DNA of 64,000 nt from contig NZ_RQHK01000017.1 in NCBI RefSeq assembly GCF_004770475.1, positions 124,001-188,000 of the forward strand, written 5' to 3'. This DNA comes from Leptospira mtsangambouensis. Its GTDB lineage: Bacteria; Spirochaetota; Leptospiria; Leptospirales; Leptospiraceae. The position numbers and the translations under genes were made by a program. The notes under the pieces are model-generated. The model did no database searches. It was given only the letters and a program-made list of their open reading frames with translations, and was not told where the DNA came from. Shown one piece after another: positions 1 through 8,757 of the stretch. Each line of letters begins with the position of its first letter. Position 1 is the stretch's first letter.

Positions 1-1238
1 AGTGCGCAGCTCTCACAAATCATGGACTCGGAATTTTATCCAAAGAAAAAACAGAACTCATCGTAAAAGCATCAGAAGAAGTCATCTCAGGAATTTTGGA
101 TGACCACTTTCCTCTTGTCATTTGGCAAACGGGATCAGGCACACAAACCAATATGAATGCGAATGAAGTTATATCGAATCGTGCCATCGAATTGGCAGGT
201 GGAGTGATGGGTTCCAAAAATCCCATCCATCCCAATGACGATGTGAACAAAGCACAAAGTTCCAATGATACCTTTCCTACAGCCATGCACATTGCCTGCA
301 CAGAACAACTCGTTCACAAACTCATCCCCGCCTTACAAATACTTCACGATACCTTCCAAAAAAAATCAAAAGAGTTTACAAACATCATTAAAATTGGAAG
401 AACCCATTTGCAAGACGCTACACCTCTCACATTAGGGCAGGAGTTTTCGGGTTATGTACAACAACTCTCCTATTCCATAGACAGAGTCAAACGGGTCTTA
501 CCATCTGTTTACCGATTGGCACTTGGCGGAACAGCTGTGGGAACAGGACTCAATACCCATCCTGAGTTTGCGGCGGGAGCGGCCGCTACGATAGCGAAAG
601 AAACAGGACTTCCCTTTATCACTGCAGAAAACAAGTTTGAGGCACTCGCCGCCAATGATTCGTTAGTCGAAGTCAGTGGAGTTTTGAAAACCATTGCCTC
701 TTCTCTGATGAAGATCGCAAACGATATTAGGTGGTTGGCCTCTGGCCCACGCTCTGGGATTGGAGAAATCTCCATTCCCGAAAATGAACCCGGCTCGTCC
801 ATTATGCCAGGAAAGGTCAATCCCACACAATCCGAAGCTATGACGATGGTGGCCGCACAGGTCATTGGAAATGATGTGGCAGTGAATGTAGGAGGATCTT
901 CCGGTAATTTTGAACTGAACGTATTCAAACCACTGATTATTTTTAATGTTCTCAATTCCATACGCCTGTTAGCGGATGCGATTCTGTCTTTTGAAGAACA
1001 TTGCGCAAGAGGAATAGAACCAAACCTTGAAACGATCGATCAAAATTTAAATCGTTCGTTAATGCTTGTGACAGCATTAAACCCTTATATTGGATATGAC
1101 AAAGCTGCCAAAATTGCTAAAACAGCTCACAAAGAAAACTCTACGTTAAAAGAAGCGGGAATCAAATTAGGCATTTTGACAGCAGAAGAATTTGATCTTT
1201 GGGTGAAACCGGAAGAGATGATCTCGCCTCAAGAGTAG
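1..1238 (+). CDS. fumC: Fumarate hydratase class II, 5' end cut by window edge
   Basis: This enzyme interconverts fumarate and L-malate in the TCA cycle and belongs to the aspartase/fumarase superfamily. The frame is open from base 3, so about 411 residues are visible and roughly 50 N-terminal residues lie outside the window, judged against the usual length of about 465. The superfamily signature [13 protein letters not shown] is at about nt 791-829. Substrate-site motifs are also present: [10 protein letters not shown] near nt 130, [11 protein letters not shown] near nt 260, and [20 protein letters not shown] near nt 400-460. It is oxygen-stable and iron-independent by family, unlike the class I fumarase encoded about 4 kb downstream on the other strand. 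The gene ends at a TAG, followed by the riboswitch-bearing gap. Confidence 0.95.
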   Translation, partial: CAALTNHGLGILSKEKTELIVKASEEVISGILDDHFPLVIWQTGSGTQTNMNANEVISNRAIELAGGVMGSKNPIHPNDDVNKAQSSNDTFPTAMHIACTEQLVHKLIPALQILHDTFQKKSKEFTNIIKIGRTHLQDATPLTLGQEFSGYVQQLSYSIDRVKRVLPSVYRLALGGTAVGTGLNTHPEFAAGAAATIAKETGLPFITAENKFEALAANDSLVEVSGVLKTIASSLMKIANDIRWLASGPRSGIGEISIPENEPGSSIMPGKVNPTQSEAMTMVAAQVIGNDVAVNVGGSSGNFELNVFKPLIIFNVLNSIRLLADAILSFEEHCARGIEPNLETIDQNLNRSLMLVTALNPYIGYDKAAKIAKTAHKENSTLKEAGIKLGILTAEEFDLWVKPEEMISPQE

Positions 1239-1330
1239 TTTTGCCTTTTAAAAATCCAACAAAACAATACATCTGTATATTAGAATATTCTGCTTATAAA
1301 ATATGGAATATATCTTTTTTAATAAACTGA

Positions 1331-1359
1331 TTGACTTTTTTATTCGATTCTTTTTATTT
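1331..1359 (+). promoter_or_regulatory. Candidate promoter upstream of the riboswitch
   Basis: TTGACT at 1331-1336 is separated by 17 bases from TTATTT at 1354-1359, giving a predicted start near 1366, at the 5' edge of the riboswitch. The -35 match is good and the -10 is weak, so this is a suggestion only. Confidence 0.3.
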
Positions 1360-1360
1360 G

Positions 1361-1475
1361 CCCTTGTCTAGCTCATATAGAGACGGGGGAACCAAATTTT
1401 GGGGCGTACTGCAATTGCAGAGGATATCTCTCAATCCTAGCCCGACAGCTAACCTCGGAGACTTTGAGGGAGGGT
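1361..1475 (+). promoter_or_regulatory. c-di-AMP riboswitch (ydaO-yuaA type)
   Basis: The hallmark conserved blocks of the ydaO/c-di-AMP class appear in the right order. They are GGGGGAACCAAA at about 1385-1396, GGGGCGUA at about 1401-1408, and CCCGACAGCUAACCUCGG at 1441-1458. A short hairpin (CUC-AUAUA-GAG, about 1372-1383) precedes the first block and a palindromic CUGCAAUUGCAG arm lies between the blocks. P1 can form from GUCU 1366-1369 and AGAC 1459-1462. By family it senses c-di-AMP and usually switches off K+ transporter and cell-wall genes. The gene immediately downstream is a cation/proton antiporter, which fits the known regulon. Identification is by recalled consensus and was not run through a covariance model. 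Confidence 0.88.
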
Positions 1476-1512
1476 AAATTACCTTCCGCAAACTATTTTT
1501 TTGTAAGGAAGG
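1469..1512 (+). promoter_or_regulatory. Alternative hairpins controlling the antiporter Shine-Dalgarno
   Basis: Three segments compete here. GGAGGGU (1469-1475) can pair with ACCUUCC (1481-1487), and the same CCUUCC (1482-1487) is also a perfect complement of GGAAGG (1507-1512), the ribosome binding site 6 bases before ATG 1519. The first segment abuts the riboswitch P1 3' strand. This is the architecture of a translational expression platform: ligand-stabilised P1 would free the anti-SD to mask the ribosome site. The pairings are visible; the switching is inferred. Confidence 0.65.
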
Positions 1513-1518
1513 AAGTTT

Positions 1519-3561
1519 ATGAAGTCCTCACTATTTTATTTCCTAGCGGTAGCTATTTTTTTTAGTTCACTCGCATTTGTTTTTTACCTCAGTCAGTTGT
1601 ATTTCCCACTCAATCACGGTTTAAATCCTTTGAGTTTGGAATTTAACTTCTCTACTTTTTTTGTAGGTATCTTTGCTCATTTAAAATCTCCCTTCGGGCG
1701 ATTGCTTCTGCAAATTTTACTAATCCTTGTTACATGCAAGATCTTTTCTTTTTTGTTTTCGTTGGTTCGAATACCCACTGTGATCGGAGAAATCACAGGA
1801 GGTTTGGTACTCGGGCCCTCCCTTCTTGGAATGTTGGCTCCCGAATTTTCCGAAATGATCTTTCCTGCCTCTTCTATGGGTTCATTAAAATTACTCAGCC
1901 AAGTGGGTTTGATATTTTTTATGTTTCTCATCGGGCTCGAAACTGACTGGAAAAATTTACATGGAAGTCTCCACACAGCAGTTGTCATCAGCCATGTATC
2001 GATCATGTTCCCATTTTTACTTGGGGTCGTTTCTTCCTTATTTTTATTTGAAACATTAGCACCCGAAAAAGTTTCATTTTTATCCTTCAGTTTATTTTTA
2101 GGTATCTCCATGTCGATCACCGCTTTTCCTGTGTTAGCACGGATTATTCAGGAAAAAAAATTAAATACCGAAAGGTCGGGAGTTCTTGCGATCACTTGTG
2201 CTGCAGCAGATGATGTCACGGCATGGCTGATTTTGGCTATGATTTTGGGACTCACCTCTTCCGATTCTATGTCAGGAGTTTTACTTTGTTTTTTAGGAGT
2301 GGTTCTCTTTCTTTATTTAGCATTCAAATATGTAAGGAAAAGGTTTGCGAGTAGTCTTTCCAAATTAGATGATATCGATTTTCTTCCTAGTTCCATTGTA
2401 TTTTTCCTATTTATTTGGCTTACTTTTTCATCTTTATTCACTGAATCAATGGGGATCCACTCATTATTCGGAGCGTTTATCGCTGGTTCTACGATTCCAG
2501 CAAATCATAAAATCAGAAAAATTATCATTAATAAATTCCAAGATGTAAGTGTAATTTTTCTTCTTCCTTTATTTTTTGCATACTCAGGATTAAAAACGCA
2601 GATCGGACTTTTATCAGATCCAAATCTATTTTTGATTTGTTTATTGATTCTGTTTGTTGCCATTCTCGGTAAGTTAGGTGGTAGTACTATATCAGCCAGA
2701 TTTTTGGGTGAATCCTGGAAAGATTCCCTTATCATCGGAATCCTTATGAATACAAGAGGACTTATGGAACTCATTGTGTTAAACATCGGATTAGAAATGG
2801 GAATCATTGGACCAGAGTTATTCACCATTATGGTGATTATGGCATTGGTTACAACAGCGATGAGTGGTCCGGCCATTAACTTAGTGCAGAAAATTTTTAA
2901 AAAGAAAGACATTCCAAATCTTATCCCTATTTCAGAAAATTCACAACAAGTGACTGCTTCCAAAATTTTGATCGCCTTTGCGAGACCCAAAACAGGGATT
3001 GATTTGGTAAAACTTTGTTATAAAATTTTTCCTAATGCAAAATTTCGAACCTTCCATGTGAATCAAAATTACAACTTTGATATTGAACAATCACAGTACG
3101 AAATGTCCATCCTCTTCGAAAACATTAGATTTATTTCTGCAAATGAAGGGATCCCTGTTGACTTTCAATTTTCCTCTTCGGAAAATTTTGAATCAGCTTT
3201 ATGGGAACAGTTGGATGAATACAAACCAGATCTTATCATATTAGGATCACCAAATGTAGATTCATGGAAAGAAATTTATAAAGGTACGATTAAAAAGATT
3301 TTAAAATCTACCGATTGTTCTGTGGCTGTATTCGTAAACAAAGGACTCGAATCACTCAATAAAATATTTGTGGAATCTGAATCAGCGAAGGCTCTGTCCA
3401 TCATCAACAAAATGGGAGGAGATTCAAGTTTGTTTCGAGAGTGGAAAGAGGGAGATCATTTTGAACCAAACCATCATATCTTCGTAAGAGATTGGAATTC
3501 AGAAGAGGATTTCGAATTTATGAAAAAGAACTATTTGATTTTAGGTAGAAAACGAATCTAA
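1519..3561 (+). CDS. CPA2-family cation/proton antiporter with C-terminal USP-like domain
   Basis: This is an inner-membrane monovalent cation (K+ or Na+)/H+ antiporter of 680 residues. An N-terminal membrane segment (about 5-25) precedes the Na_H_exchanger domain (about 70-455, around 12 hydrophobic helices). The domain has the CPA2 motifs GLVLGPSLLG, ITAFPVLARI and AADDVTAW; the paired aspartates of AADDVTAW are typical of the KHA1/CHX/NhaS3 branch. The cytosolic tail (about 480-680) begins KILIAFARPKTGIDLVKL and contains DLIILGSP, resembling a universal-stress-protein fold rather than a KTN domain. The start has a strong GGAAGG site that the upstream riboswitch platform can hide, so expression is probably c-di-AMP dependent. 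It converges with and overlaps the SRPBCC gene by 21 bases. The transported ion cannot be told from sequence. Confidence 0.88.
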   Translation: MKSSLFYFLAVAIFFSSLAFVFYLSQLYFPLNHGLNPLSLEFNFSTFFVGIFAHLKSPFGRLLLQILLILVTCKIFSFLFSLVRIPTVIGEITGGLVLGPSLLGMLAPEFSEMIFPASSMGSLKLLSQVGLIFFMFLIGLETDWKNLHGSLHTAVVISHVSIMFPFLLGVVSSLFLFETLAPEKVSFLSFSLFLGISMSITAFPVLARIIQEKKLNTERSGVLAITCAAADDVTAWLILAMILGLTSSDSMSGVLLCFLGVVLFLYLAFKYVRKRFASSLSKLDDIDFLPSSIVFFLFIWLTFSSLFTESMGIHSLFGAFIAGSTIPANHKIRKIIINKFQDVSVIFLLPLFFAYSGLKTQIGLLSDPNLFLICLLILFVAILGKLGGSTISARFLGESWKDSLIIGILMNTRGLMELIVLNIGLEMGIIGPELFTIMVIMALVTTAMSGPAINLVQKIFKKKDIPNLIPISENSQQVTASKILIAFARPKTGIDLVKLCYKIFPNAKFRTFHVNQNYNFDIEQSQYEMSILFENIRFISANEGIPVDFQFSSSENFESALWEQLDEYKPDLIILGSPNVDSWKEIYKGTIKKILKSTDCSVAVFVNKGLESLNKIFVESESAKALSIINKMGGDSSLFREWKEGDHFEPNHHIFVRDWNSEEDFEFMKKNYLILGRKRI

Positions 3562-3951
3562 AGTTTTCACAACATTCCGAATCTTATCCCAATAGTTTTG
3601 GCGCCAACCTTCTTCTATATCAGGGATAAGTTCCTTCGGAACACCACGATGCGTGAGTACAACCTCAGTTCCACCTTCAGAAGTTTCTTTGAAGGTAAAG
3701 GATGCCATCGAAAAAATTCCTTCGGGAAAATCGGATCTTCTCCAAGCTTGGACAATTCGTTTTGAAGGAGCAAGATCGACGATGATTCCGGAAACTTTTC
3801 CAGACATAGTGGAAAACGTACCACCGATATGTTTGCTGATCGTGGCCGCTTCCCCAGTGAGTGAAGTGACCTTCTTCGAATCAGCAATGCATTGGTAAAT
3901 TGTCATAGGTGAGGCTTTAAATTTCACTTTCTGTTTAATTGTTTTACACAT
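3541..3951 (-). CDS. SRPBCC / AHSA1-like domain protein
   Basis: This is a small soluble protein (136 residues from the chosen start) of the START/Bet v1-like SRPBCC superfamily, close to the polyketide-cyclase/AHSA1 group that binds hydrophobic ligands. Family features include an N-terminal ASPMTIYQCIADSKKVTSLTG segment, a central VDLAPSKRIVQAWR strand and GGTEVVLTHRGVP, followed by the C-terminal helix WRQNYWDKIRNVVKTL. The frame is open 16 codons further upstream. The start MCKT is preferred because AAGGTAAGG lies about 9 bases before it. Its 3' end overlaps the convergent antiporter gene. Two copies of a 26-base direct repeat lie just upstream and probably bind a regulator. Substrate unknown. 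Confidence 0.75.
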   Translation of the reverse strand: MCKTIKQKVKFKASPMTIYQCIADSKKVTSLTGEAATISKHIGGTFSTMSGKVSGIIVDLAPSKRIVQAWRRSDFPEGIFSMASFTFKETSEGGTEVVLTHRGVPKELIPDIEEGWRQNYWDKIRNVVKTLDSFST

Positions 3952-3967
3952 CTCAATTTGCCTTACC

Positions 3968-4025
3968 TTGTATGGTTTCCAAATTTTTTTATCGTACACT
4001 TGGTACGGTTTTCAAATTTTTGATC
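3968..4025. repeat. Tandem imperfect 26-base direct repeat, probable operator
   Basis: Copies lie at 3968-3993 and 4000-4025. They share TTG..TA.GGTTT.CAAATTTTT..ATC and start 32 bases apart, about three helical turns. They sit directly upstream of the SRPBCC gene, within its likely promoter, which suggests two operator sites on the same DNA face or a small promoter duplication. Confidence 0.6.
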
Positions 4026-4054
4026 AAACGAAAACTGTGAATTAAAATATAAAC

Positions 4055-5668
4055 TTAATTCAACATTTGGAAAAAATCATTTCCTTTATCATCCACTACG
4101 ATGAAGGCAGGGAAATTTTCCACATCAATGGACCAAACCGCTTCCATACCTAACTCTGGAAAATCCAACACTTCTACCTTTTTGATATTTTCTTTCGCAA
4201 GAAGGGCCGCCGGTCCACCGATGGATCCGAGGTAAAACCCACCATTTTTTTTGCAACTATCAGTGACCACCTTGGAACGATTTCCCTTAGCAAGAGAAAT
4301 CATAGAATAACCTTTCTCTTGGAAAAGTGGGACGTAACTATCCATACGACCAGCTGTGGTTGGACCAAAGGAACCAGATGGCATTCCTTCTGGAGTTTTG
4401 GCAGGACCCGCATAATACACTGGATGGTTTTTGAAATATTCAGGAAGAGGTTCACCCTTATCCAATTTTTCCTTTAACTTGGCGTGAGCAATATCACGAG
4501 CCACAACCAAACGACCTGACAACATAACACGTGTTTTGACAGGATATTTGGTAAGAACCTTTAAAATTTCAGGCATTGGTTGGTTAAGATTGATATGTAC
4601 AGATTCCGTACTAGAATCCACATCATCGATCGTTGGCAAAAACTTAGAAGGATCATATTCTAGTTTTTCTAAATAGATTCCGTCTTTTGTGATTTTTCCT
4701 TTGATGTTACGATCCGCACTGCAACTCACACCAAGTCCCACTGGACAAGAAGCACCGTGACGAGGGAGACGGATGACCTTAAAATCATGTGCTAAATACT
4801 TTCCACCAAACTGAGCTCCAATCCCTGATTTTTGAGCTGCTAGTAACATTTTTTCTTCCAGTTCTATATCGCGAAAAGCAGATCCAAATTTGTCTCCTTT
4901 GGTAGGCAAATGATCCAAATACCCAGCTGACGCCAGTTTTACGGTCTTTAAATTTGCTTCTGCTGACGTTCCTCCAATCACCACTGCGATATGGTAAGGA
5001 GGGCAAGCCGCTGTACCCAAGTTGGATACTTTTTCTGTGATGAATTTTTCGAGAGAAGCCGGATTGAGAAGTGCTTTTGTTTCTTGGAAAAGATACGTCT
5101 TGTTCGCAGACCCACCACCTTTTGCTAAAAATAGAAAACTGTATTTATCGCCAGGTGTGGAATAAATATCGATCTGAGCGGGTAAATTGGAACCGGAATT
5201 GACCTCGTCATACATAGTGAGAGGAACCACTTGTGAATAACGTAAGTTTCTGTTGACATAGGTATTATAAATTCCACGAGAAAGAGCTTCTGCGTCATCG
5301 CCACCGGTGATCACATATTCCCCTTTTTTTGCCATCACAATCCCGGTTCCTGTATCTTGGCAGGAAGGGAGCTGTTTGTCTGCGGCAATCACAGCATTTT
5401 TAAGGAGAGCCATGGCCACAAAACGATCGTTTGGTGTTGCTTCCGGATCATCTAAAATTTTACGAACTTTTTCCAGGTGTGCAGTTCTTAGATAAAAAGA
5501 TACATCTTCCATTGCCTTTTCCGCAAGGAAGGTAAGACCCTCCGGTTCCACTTTTAGAATTTCTTTATCACCAAAGGGGACAGTGCTTACAAAATCTTTT
5601 GTTAATAATTTGTATTCGGTGGTGTCTTCTTTTAAAGGGAAAGGATCGGCGTAAAAAAACTCTGGCAT
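4055..5668 (-). CDS. Fumarate hydratase class I (iron-sulfur)
   Basis: This is a 537-residue single-chain class I fumarase of the FumA/FumB type, converting fumarate to L-malate with a [4Fe-4S] cluster. The alpha-like region fills about residues 50-330 and the beta-like swivelling domain about 340-537. Probable cluster ligands are C103 (in SCQDTGTGI), C222 (in AACPPYHI) and C316 (in GVSCSADR), matching the spacing of E. coli FumA. The beta half contains [14 protein letters not shown] and the substrate-binding segment [23 protein letters not shown]. The start ATG is preceded by AGAGG on the coding strand. The oxygen-resistant class II enzyme is encoded at the left edge of the window, so the cell appears to carry both types close together. 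Confidence 0.93.
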   Translation of the reverse strand: MPEFFYADPFPLKEDTTEYKLLTKDFVSTVPFGDKEILKVEPEGLTFLAEKAMEDVSFYLRTAHLEKVRKILDDPEATPNDRFVAMALLKNAVIAADKQLPSCQDTGTGIVMAKKGEYVITGGDDAEALSRGIYNTYVNRNLRYSQVVPLTMYDEVNSGSNLPAQIDIYSTPGDKYSFLFLAKGGGSANKTYLFQETKALLNPASLEKFITEKVSNLGTAACPPYHIAVVIGGTSAEANLKTVKLASAGYLDHLPTKGDKFGSAFRDIELEEKMLLAAQKSGIGAQFGGKYLAHDFKVIRLPRHGASCPVGLGVSCSADRNIKGKITKDGIYLEKLEYDPSKFLPTIDDVDSSTESVHINLNQPMPEILKVLTKYPVKTRVMLSGRLVVARDIAHAKLKEKLDKGEPLPEYFKNHPVYYAGPAKTPEGMPSGSFGPTTAGRMDSYVPLFQEKGYSMISLAKGNRSKVVTDSCKKNGGFYLGSIGGPAALLAKENIKKVEVLDFPELGMEAVWSIDVENFPAFIVVDDKGNDFFQMLN

Positions 5669-5821
5669 GGAAACCTCTATTTATAACTTCTAATTTCGCG
5701 GGATTCCTCGTTTCGTAAATGAATTTTTACAAGGACTGTTAGAAACACTGAAGGGAAAGAGGAAAACAGGAAGGGAAAAAATCGTTTCTATTTTTTTAAA
5801 ATCAGTCTATAACAAGAAAAA

Positions 5822-6784
5822 ATGAAACAGAACCTAATTTATCTAATCCTTGTTTCTGTCTCTTCAATGATTTTTGCGGAAGGGAGGGAAATGGAAACCC
5901 CAACCCCAGAAGGAAAAAACAAAAAATCAGAATGGAGTTTGCTCTTAAAAAGACAGACCTACCACTACCTACCTTACGAATACAGCTCTCTTACGGATAA
6001 AAATGAATCCATTGTCCCCACTCGTTCTAGTTCCGCTTTAAAAGAAAATGGAAAGGTTCTCATTCCCTTTGTATTCAGTTATGAAAACTTAGAGAAAGGA
6101 TTCAAAGTCGATCTTTCTTATTTTGAAATTGAAATCGTAAATGCAAATACCCTACTTTACCAACAGTCGGCCCAAGGTGGAAATGTATCCCGGTTTTATC
6201 TTTCTCCGACGGCTCGCTCTGAGTTTGAACTGAACCTTTACCAAACATTTTTCCTTAACAAAGATTGGAAATTGTATCTGGGAGGTGGGGTTCGTAATAT
6301 CAACAGATATCTCTATGGAAACTATTTAGGACAAGGGACCTTCAAAGAATACTTTTTTACCTATGGGCCGCAAGTCTCAGCCCAAACGATCTACCAACTC
6401 ACCCAAGAATTGTCATTCCACCTAACAATGGATGTATTCTACACACAAGGCACTCGGTTTTTCAAACAACCCAACTTAATGGAAGACCGTTTCCAATATT
6501 CTCTATCCACCGCAGGAACAGAAGGAATCTTTCGCGGTTATGAATGGGATAGTTCTCTCTCCTATTCCTTTCATCCTAATATGAAATTTTTTGTGGGTTA
6601 TAATATGATTGTTTCTAAGTTCTCCTATTTGCATTACAATGAAATTCAGTTTAGCCGTAACACTGCAAATTTAGGATCACAGAATCCTTCCGTGACAGAC
6701 AATTGGGAATGGAACCTGCCGAAAAAATCAGAAAACTTTGATCGTTTGCGTGGGATTTATTTGGGAATGATGGTCAGTTTTTAA
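5822..6784 (+). CDS. Secreted protein, probable outer-membrane beta-barrel
   Basis: This 320-residue protein has no recognised family. A signal peptide (MKQNLIYLILVSVSSMIFA, cleaved before EGRE) directs it out of the cytoplasm. The mature chain is rich in alternating aromatic/polar strands such as FKVDLSYFEIEIVNA, WKLYLGGGVRNINRYLY, LSFHLTMDVFYTQGTRFF, WDSSLSYSFHPNMKFFVGY and the final IYLGMMVSF. The last ends in phenylalanine, as in many outer-membrane barrels. It stands alone on the plus strand between the divergent fumarase and the broken methyltransferase. Barrel assignment is inference from strand pattern and terminal residue. Confidence 0.6.
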   Translation: MKQNLIYLILVSVSSMIFAEGREMETPTPEGKNKKSEWSLLLKRQTYHYLPYEYSSLTDKNESIVPTRSSSALKENGKVLIPFVFSYENLEKGFKVDLSYFEIEIVNANTLLYQQSAQGGNVSRFYLSPTARSEFELNLYQTFFLNKDWKLYLGGGVRNINRYLYGNYLGQGTFKEYFFTYGPQVSAQTIYQLTQELSFHLTMDVFYTQGTRFFKQPNLMEDRFQYSLSTAGTEGIFRGYEWDSSLSYSFHPNMKFFVGYNMIVSKFSYLHYNEIQFSRNTANLGSQNPSVTDNWEWNLPKKSENFDRLRGIYLGMMVSF

Positions 6785-6839
6785 GGAATCTTTTGGGAAC
6801 TAGGATGGATTCATATGGTTCATTGTTGTCTAAAATAGG

Positions 6840-7436
6840 ATGGAAACAAATGTTTTTGACCAACTTGCAAAAGAGTATGATACAAACGAAAGAATAGAAT
6901 TAGCAAAAATCATAACGAGTGAGGTCCAGGCGGAATGCCAAGAGAGCCAATCAAAAACTTTATTTGATTATGGTTGTGGCACGGGTCTTGTCGGCCTTAC
7001 CTTAACATCTTTAGTGTAACATGTACTTTTGATTGATGCATCAGAACCCATGTTAGACATTGTCCGAGAAAAAATCAAAAGAACAAATATACAGAATGCA
7101 GAGGTAATCCACTCCAACTTTCTGCAAAAATCAAAAACAAAAAAAGCAGATATTTTACTGGTTTCTTTGGTTCTATTGCATATCCCCGATACAAAAAAGA
7201 TTTTAAAGTTTTTTTATGAAATCCTAAATCCCCAAGGAAAGATCATCCTTGTTGATTTTGATAAAAATGAAAAGATTTACCATCCGAAAGTGCATAACGG
7301 ATTTACCGATTTAGAAATTAAGTCCTTATTTTCTGAAGTTGGGTTTCAGAATATAAATAAGAAAACATTTCATCATGGAAAAAATATTTTTATGAAGGAA
7401 GATGCTTCGCTTTTTTTGGCAACAGGGATCAAATGA
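6840..7436 (+). pseudogene. Class I SAM methyltransferase split by one in-frame TAA
   Basis: The reading frame from ATG 6840 encodes METNVFDQLAKEYD... with SAM motif I (FDYGCGTGLVGL) and stops at TAA 7017-7019. The same frame then continues without shift as HVLLIDASEPMLDIV... to TGA 7434-7436, giving the motif II acid (LIDAS), motif IV-like ADILLVSLVLLHI and a C-terminal EVGFQNINKK. Without the stop it would be a normal methyltransferase of about 198 residues. No base insertion or deletion is needed, so one substitution (for example AAA, CAA or GAA to TAA) explains it. The downstream half has only weak starts (TTG 7029) and lacks motif I, so it is unlikely to work alone. Recent inactivation is likeliest; a sequencing error or readthrough is possible. 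Confidence 0.8.
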
Positions 7437-7474
7437 TATTACAAAAAGTCAAAATTGAAACCATAGAACTTACC

Positions 7475-7825
7475 TTATAACAAACGAATTCCGAATCGAT
7501 TTAGAACCAACTGATATAGATAAAACAAAACAATAGTTAAAACTATACTGAAGAACATGGCGACCCAAAACCCGAAAGTAGCATTTAGTTTTGGAAATAA
7601 TAAAAACATAGGTAAAGTTGGAATCACAAACCAAAAAGTATAATAGGCATGGTTCGAAATTTTTTCCCTACCTGCATTTTCAAATTTTAACCAAAACAAT
7701 GTAAGAATGGTAACCAATGGAAGAGATGCGATGAGGCTTCCTACACGATCATTTCGTTTTGCCACTTCCGAAATGATGACAACAAGTGCAGCAGTGACTA
7801 AGTATTTGATAATCAAAAAAACCAT
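7475..7825 (-). CDS. DUF3147 family membrane protein
   Basis: This 116-residue hydrophobic protein has four predicted membrane helices (about 2-18, 30-47, 60-80 and 85-110). The segment SEVAKRNDRVGSLIASLPLVTILTLFWL is typical of the DUF3147 family, which resembles half of a small transporter, but no function is established. It is a single gene on the minus strand, convergent with the broken methyltransferase. The start MVFLIIKYLV is supported by AGGGAGG on the coding strand about 13 bases upstream. Confidence 0.75.
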   Translation of the reverse strand: MVFLIIKYLVTAALVVIISEVAKRNDRVGSLIASLPLVTILTLFWLKFENAGREKISNHAYYTFWFVIPTLPMFLLFPKLNATFGFWVAMFFSIVLTIVLFYLYQLVLNRFGIRLL

Positions 7826-7960
7826 AAATAAAACCTCCCTAATGAAAATCTAAAACATTCAGATTAAAAACACGATTCGAGTTCATTGAATAAGTTACAG
7901 TATTCATTGTTTGATTTATCTTTTCATTTTAAATGTCGAGAACGAGTTTACAACTTTCCC

Positions 7961-8419
7961 TTAGTTTCGTTTTGAACTTGGCAGATTTTTTTCATAAATC
8001 TGAATCCAATCCTTAGGACTCATCTTCGACACCAGTTCCCCAATCAATTTCCAAGGAATATCATCTAAGTTTTTAAAACGAATACAACTTTTTCCCATAT
8101 CCAGTTTAGTTTTACAATGTTTGGGATATTCGGTTTGGAACCATTTGAGTAATTTTAGATCGGCATAAATTCCCATATGATAGAGAGCAAGTCCATTCTT
8201 TTGGGAAGCAATATGGAGAAAGGGAAGAGCTAGTTCCGGTGTTACATGATATCCCGCAGGATATGTTTTTTTAGGCACTACATAACCAATCATTTTGTAT
8301 TGGATGGTTTCCTCAAAACCCTTGGGGAGATTTTTTTTGACTGTATTTCGAAGTTTGAGGAAAGCTTCTTTTCGATCTTCTGGTAAGGATTGGATGTATT
8401 CGAGAGCAGTGTTTGGCAT
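7961..8419 (-). CDS. DUF1801 (YdhG-like) domain protein
   Basis: This is a 152-residue soluble protein of the DUF1801 family, a small alpha/beta fold of unknown biochemical role. Diagnostic segments are the N-terminal YIQSLPEDRKEAFLKLRNTV, then FEETIQYKMIGYVVP, the central SQKNGLALYHMGIY, and KTKLDMGKSCIRFKNLDDIPWKLI, where the family's conserved G-K-x-C-I-R/F-K is visible. Start ATG at 8419; the neighbours on the same strand are unrelated small secreted proteins. No functional claim beyond the family can be made. Confidence 0.8.
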   Translation of the reverse strand: MPNTALEYIQSLPEDRKEAFLKLRNTVKKNLPKGFEETIQYKMIGYVVPKKTYPAGYHVTPELALPFLHIASQKNGLALYHMGIYADLKLLKWFQTEYPKHCKTKLDMGKSCIRFKNLDDIPWKLIGELVSKMSPKDWIQIYEKNLPSSKRN

Positions 8420-8486
8420 GATAGATCCCAGATTCCGGTATAGAGTTTGTCATCGTAAAGAATTTGTTTCAATCAAAATATACAAA

Positions 8487-8738
8487 CTAAGGTACATCCA
8501 CAAAATCACCCAGACTGTCTCCATAAAAGGTTAAAAAGGTTTTATTGGGTTCAAAGGAAGCTGGATGAAACTCATCAAATTGAGTATTGCAATTTGTAAT
8601 TTCCACAAAATTTTTGTAATTAAAGTATGAATCTTTTATGATGAAATTAAATGCATTCTTATCTGCATTGGTTTGAGTAACAAAAAGAAAGCTCATAAGG
8701 AAAACCAAGAAGATTTTAAATTTTTTATTTTGTTTCAT
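8487..8738 (-). CDS. Small secreted hypothetical protein
   Basis: This 83-residue protein is not recognised. It begins with a basic n-region and hydrophobic core (MKQNKKFKIFLVFLMSFLFV) and a plausible signal-peptidase site after TQTNA, leaving a mature peptide of about 57 residues rich in Phe, Asn and Asp. It lies 19 bases downstream of the 180-residue lipoprotein gene on the same strand, so the two are probably co-transcribed. Likely periplasmic or exported; function unknown. Confidence 0.55.
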   Translation of the reverse strand: MKQNKKFKIFLVFLMSFLFVTQTNADKNAFNFIIKDSYFNYKNFVEITNCNTQFDEFHPASFEPNKTFLTFYGDSLGDFVDVP

Positions 8739-8757
8739 AATGATTGTAACCTATCTA

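Noticed and set aside
509..961. 150-codon minus-strand frame opposite fumC
   Set aside because: It lies wholly opposite a strongly conserved fumC region and has no recognisable product.
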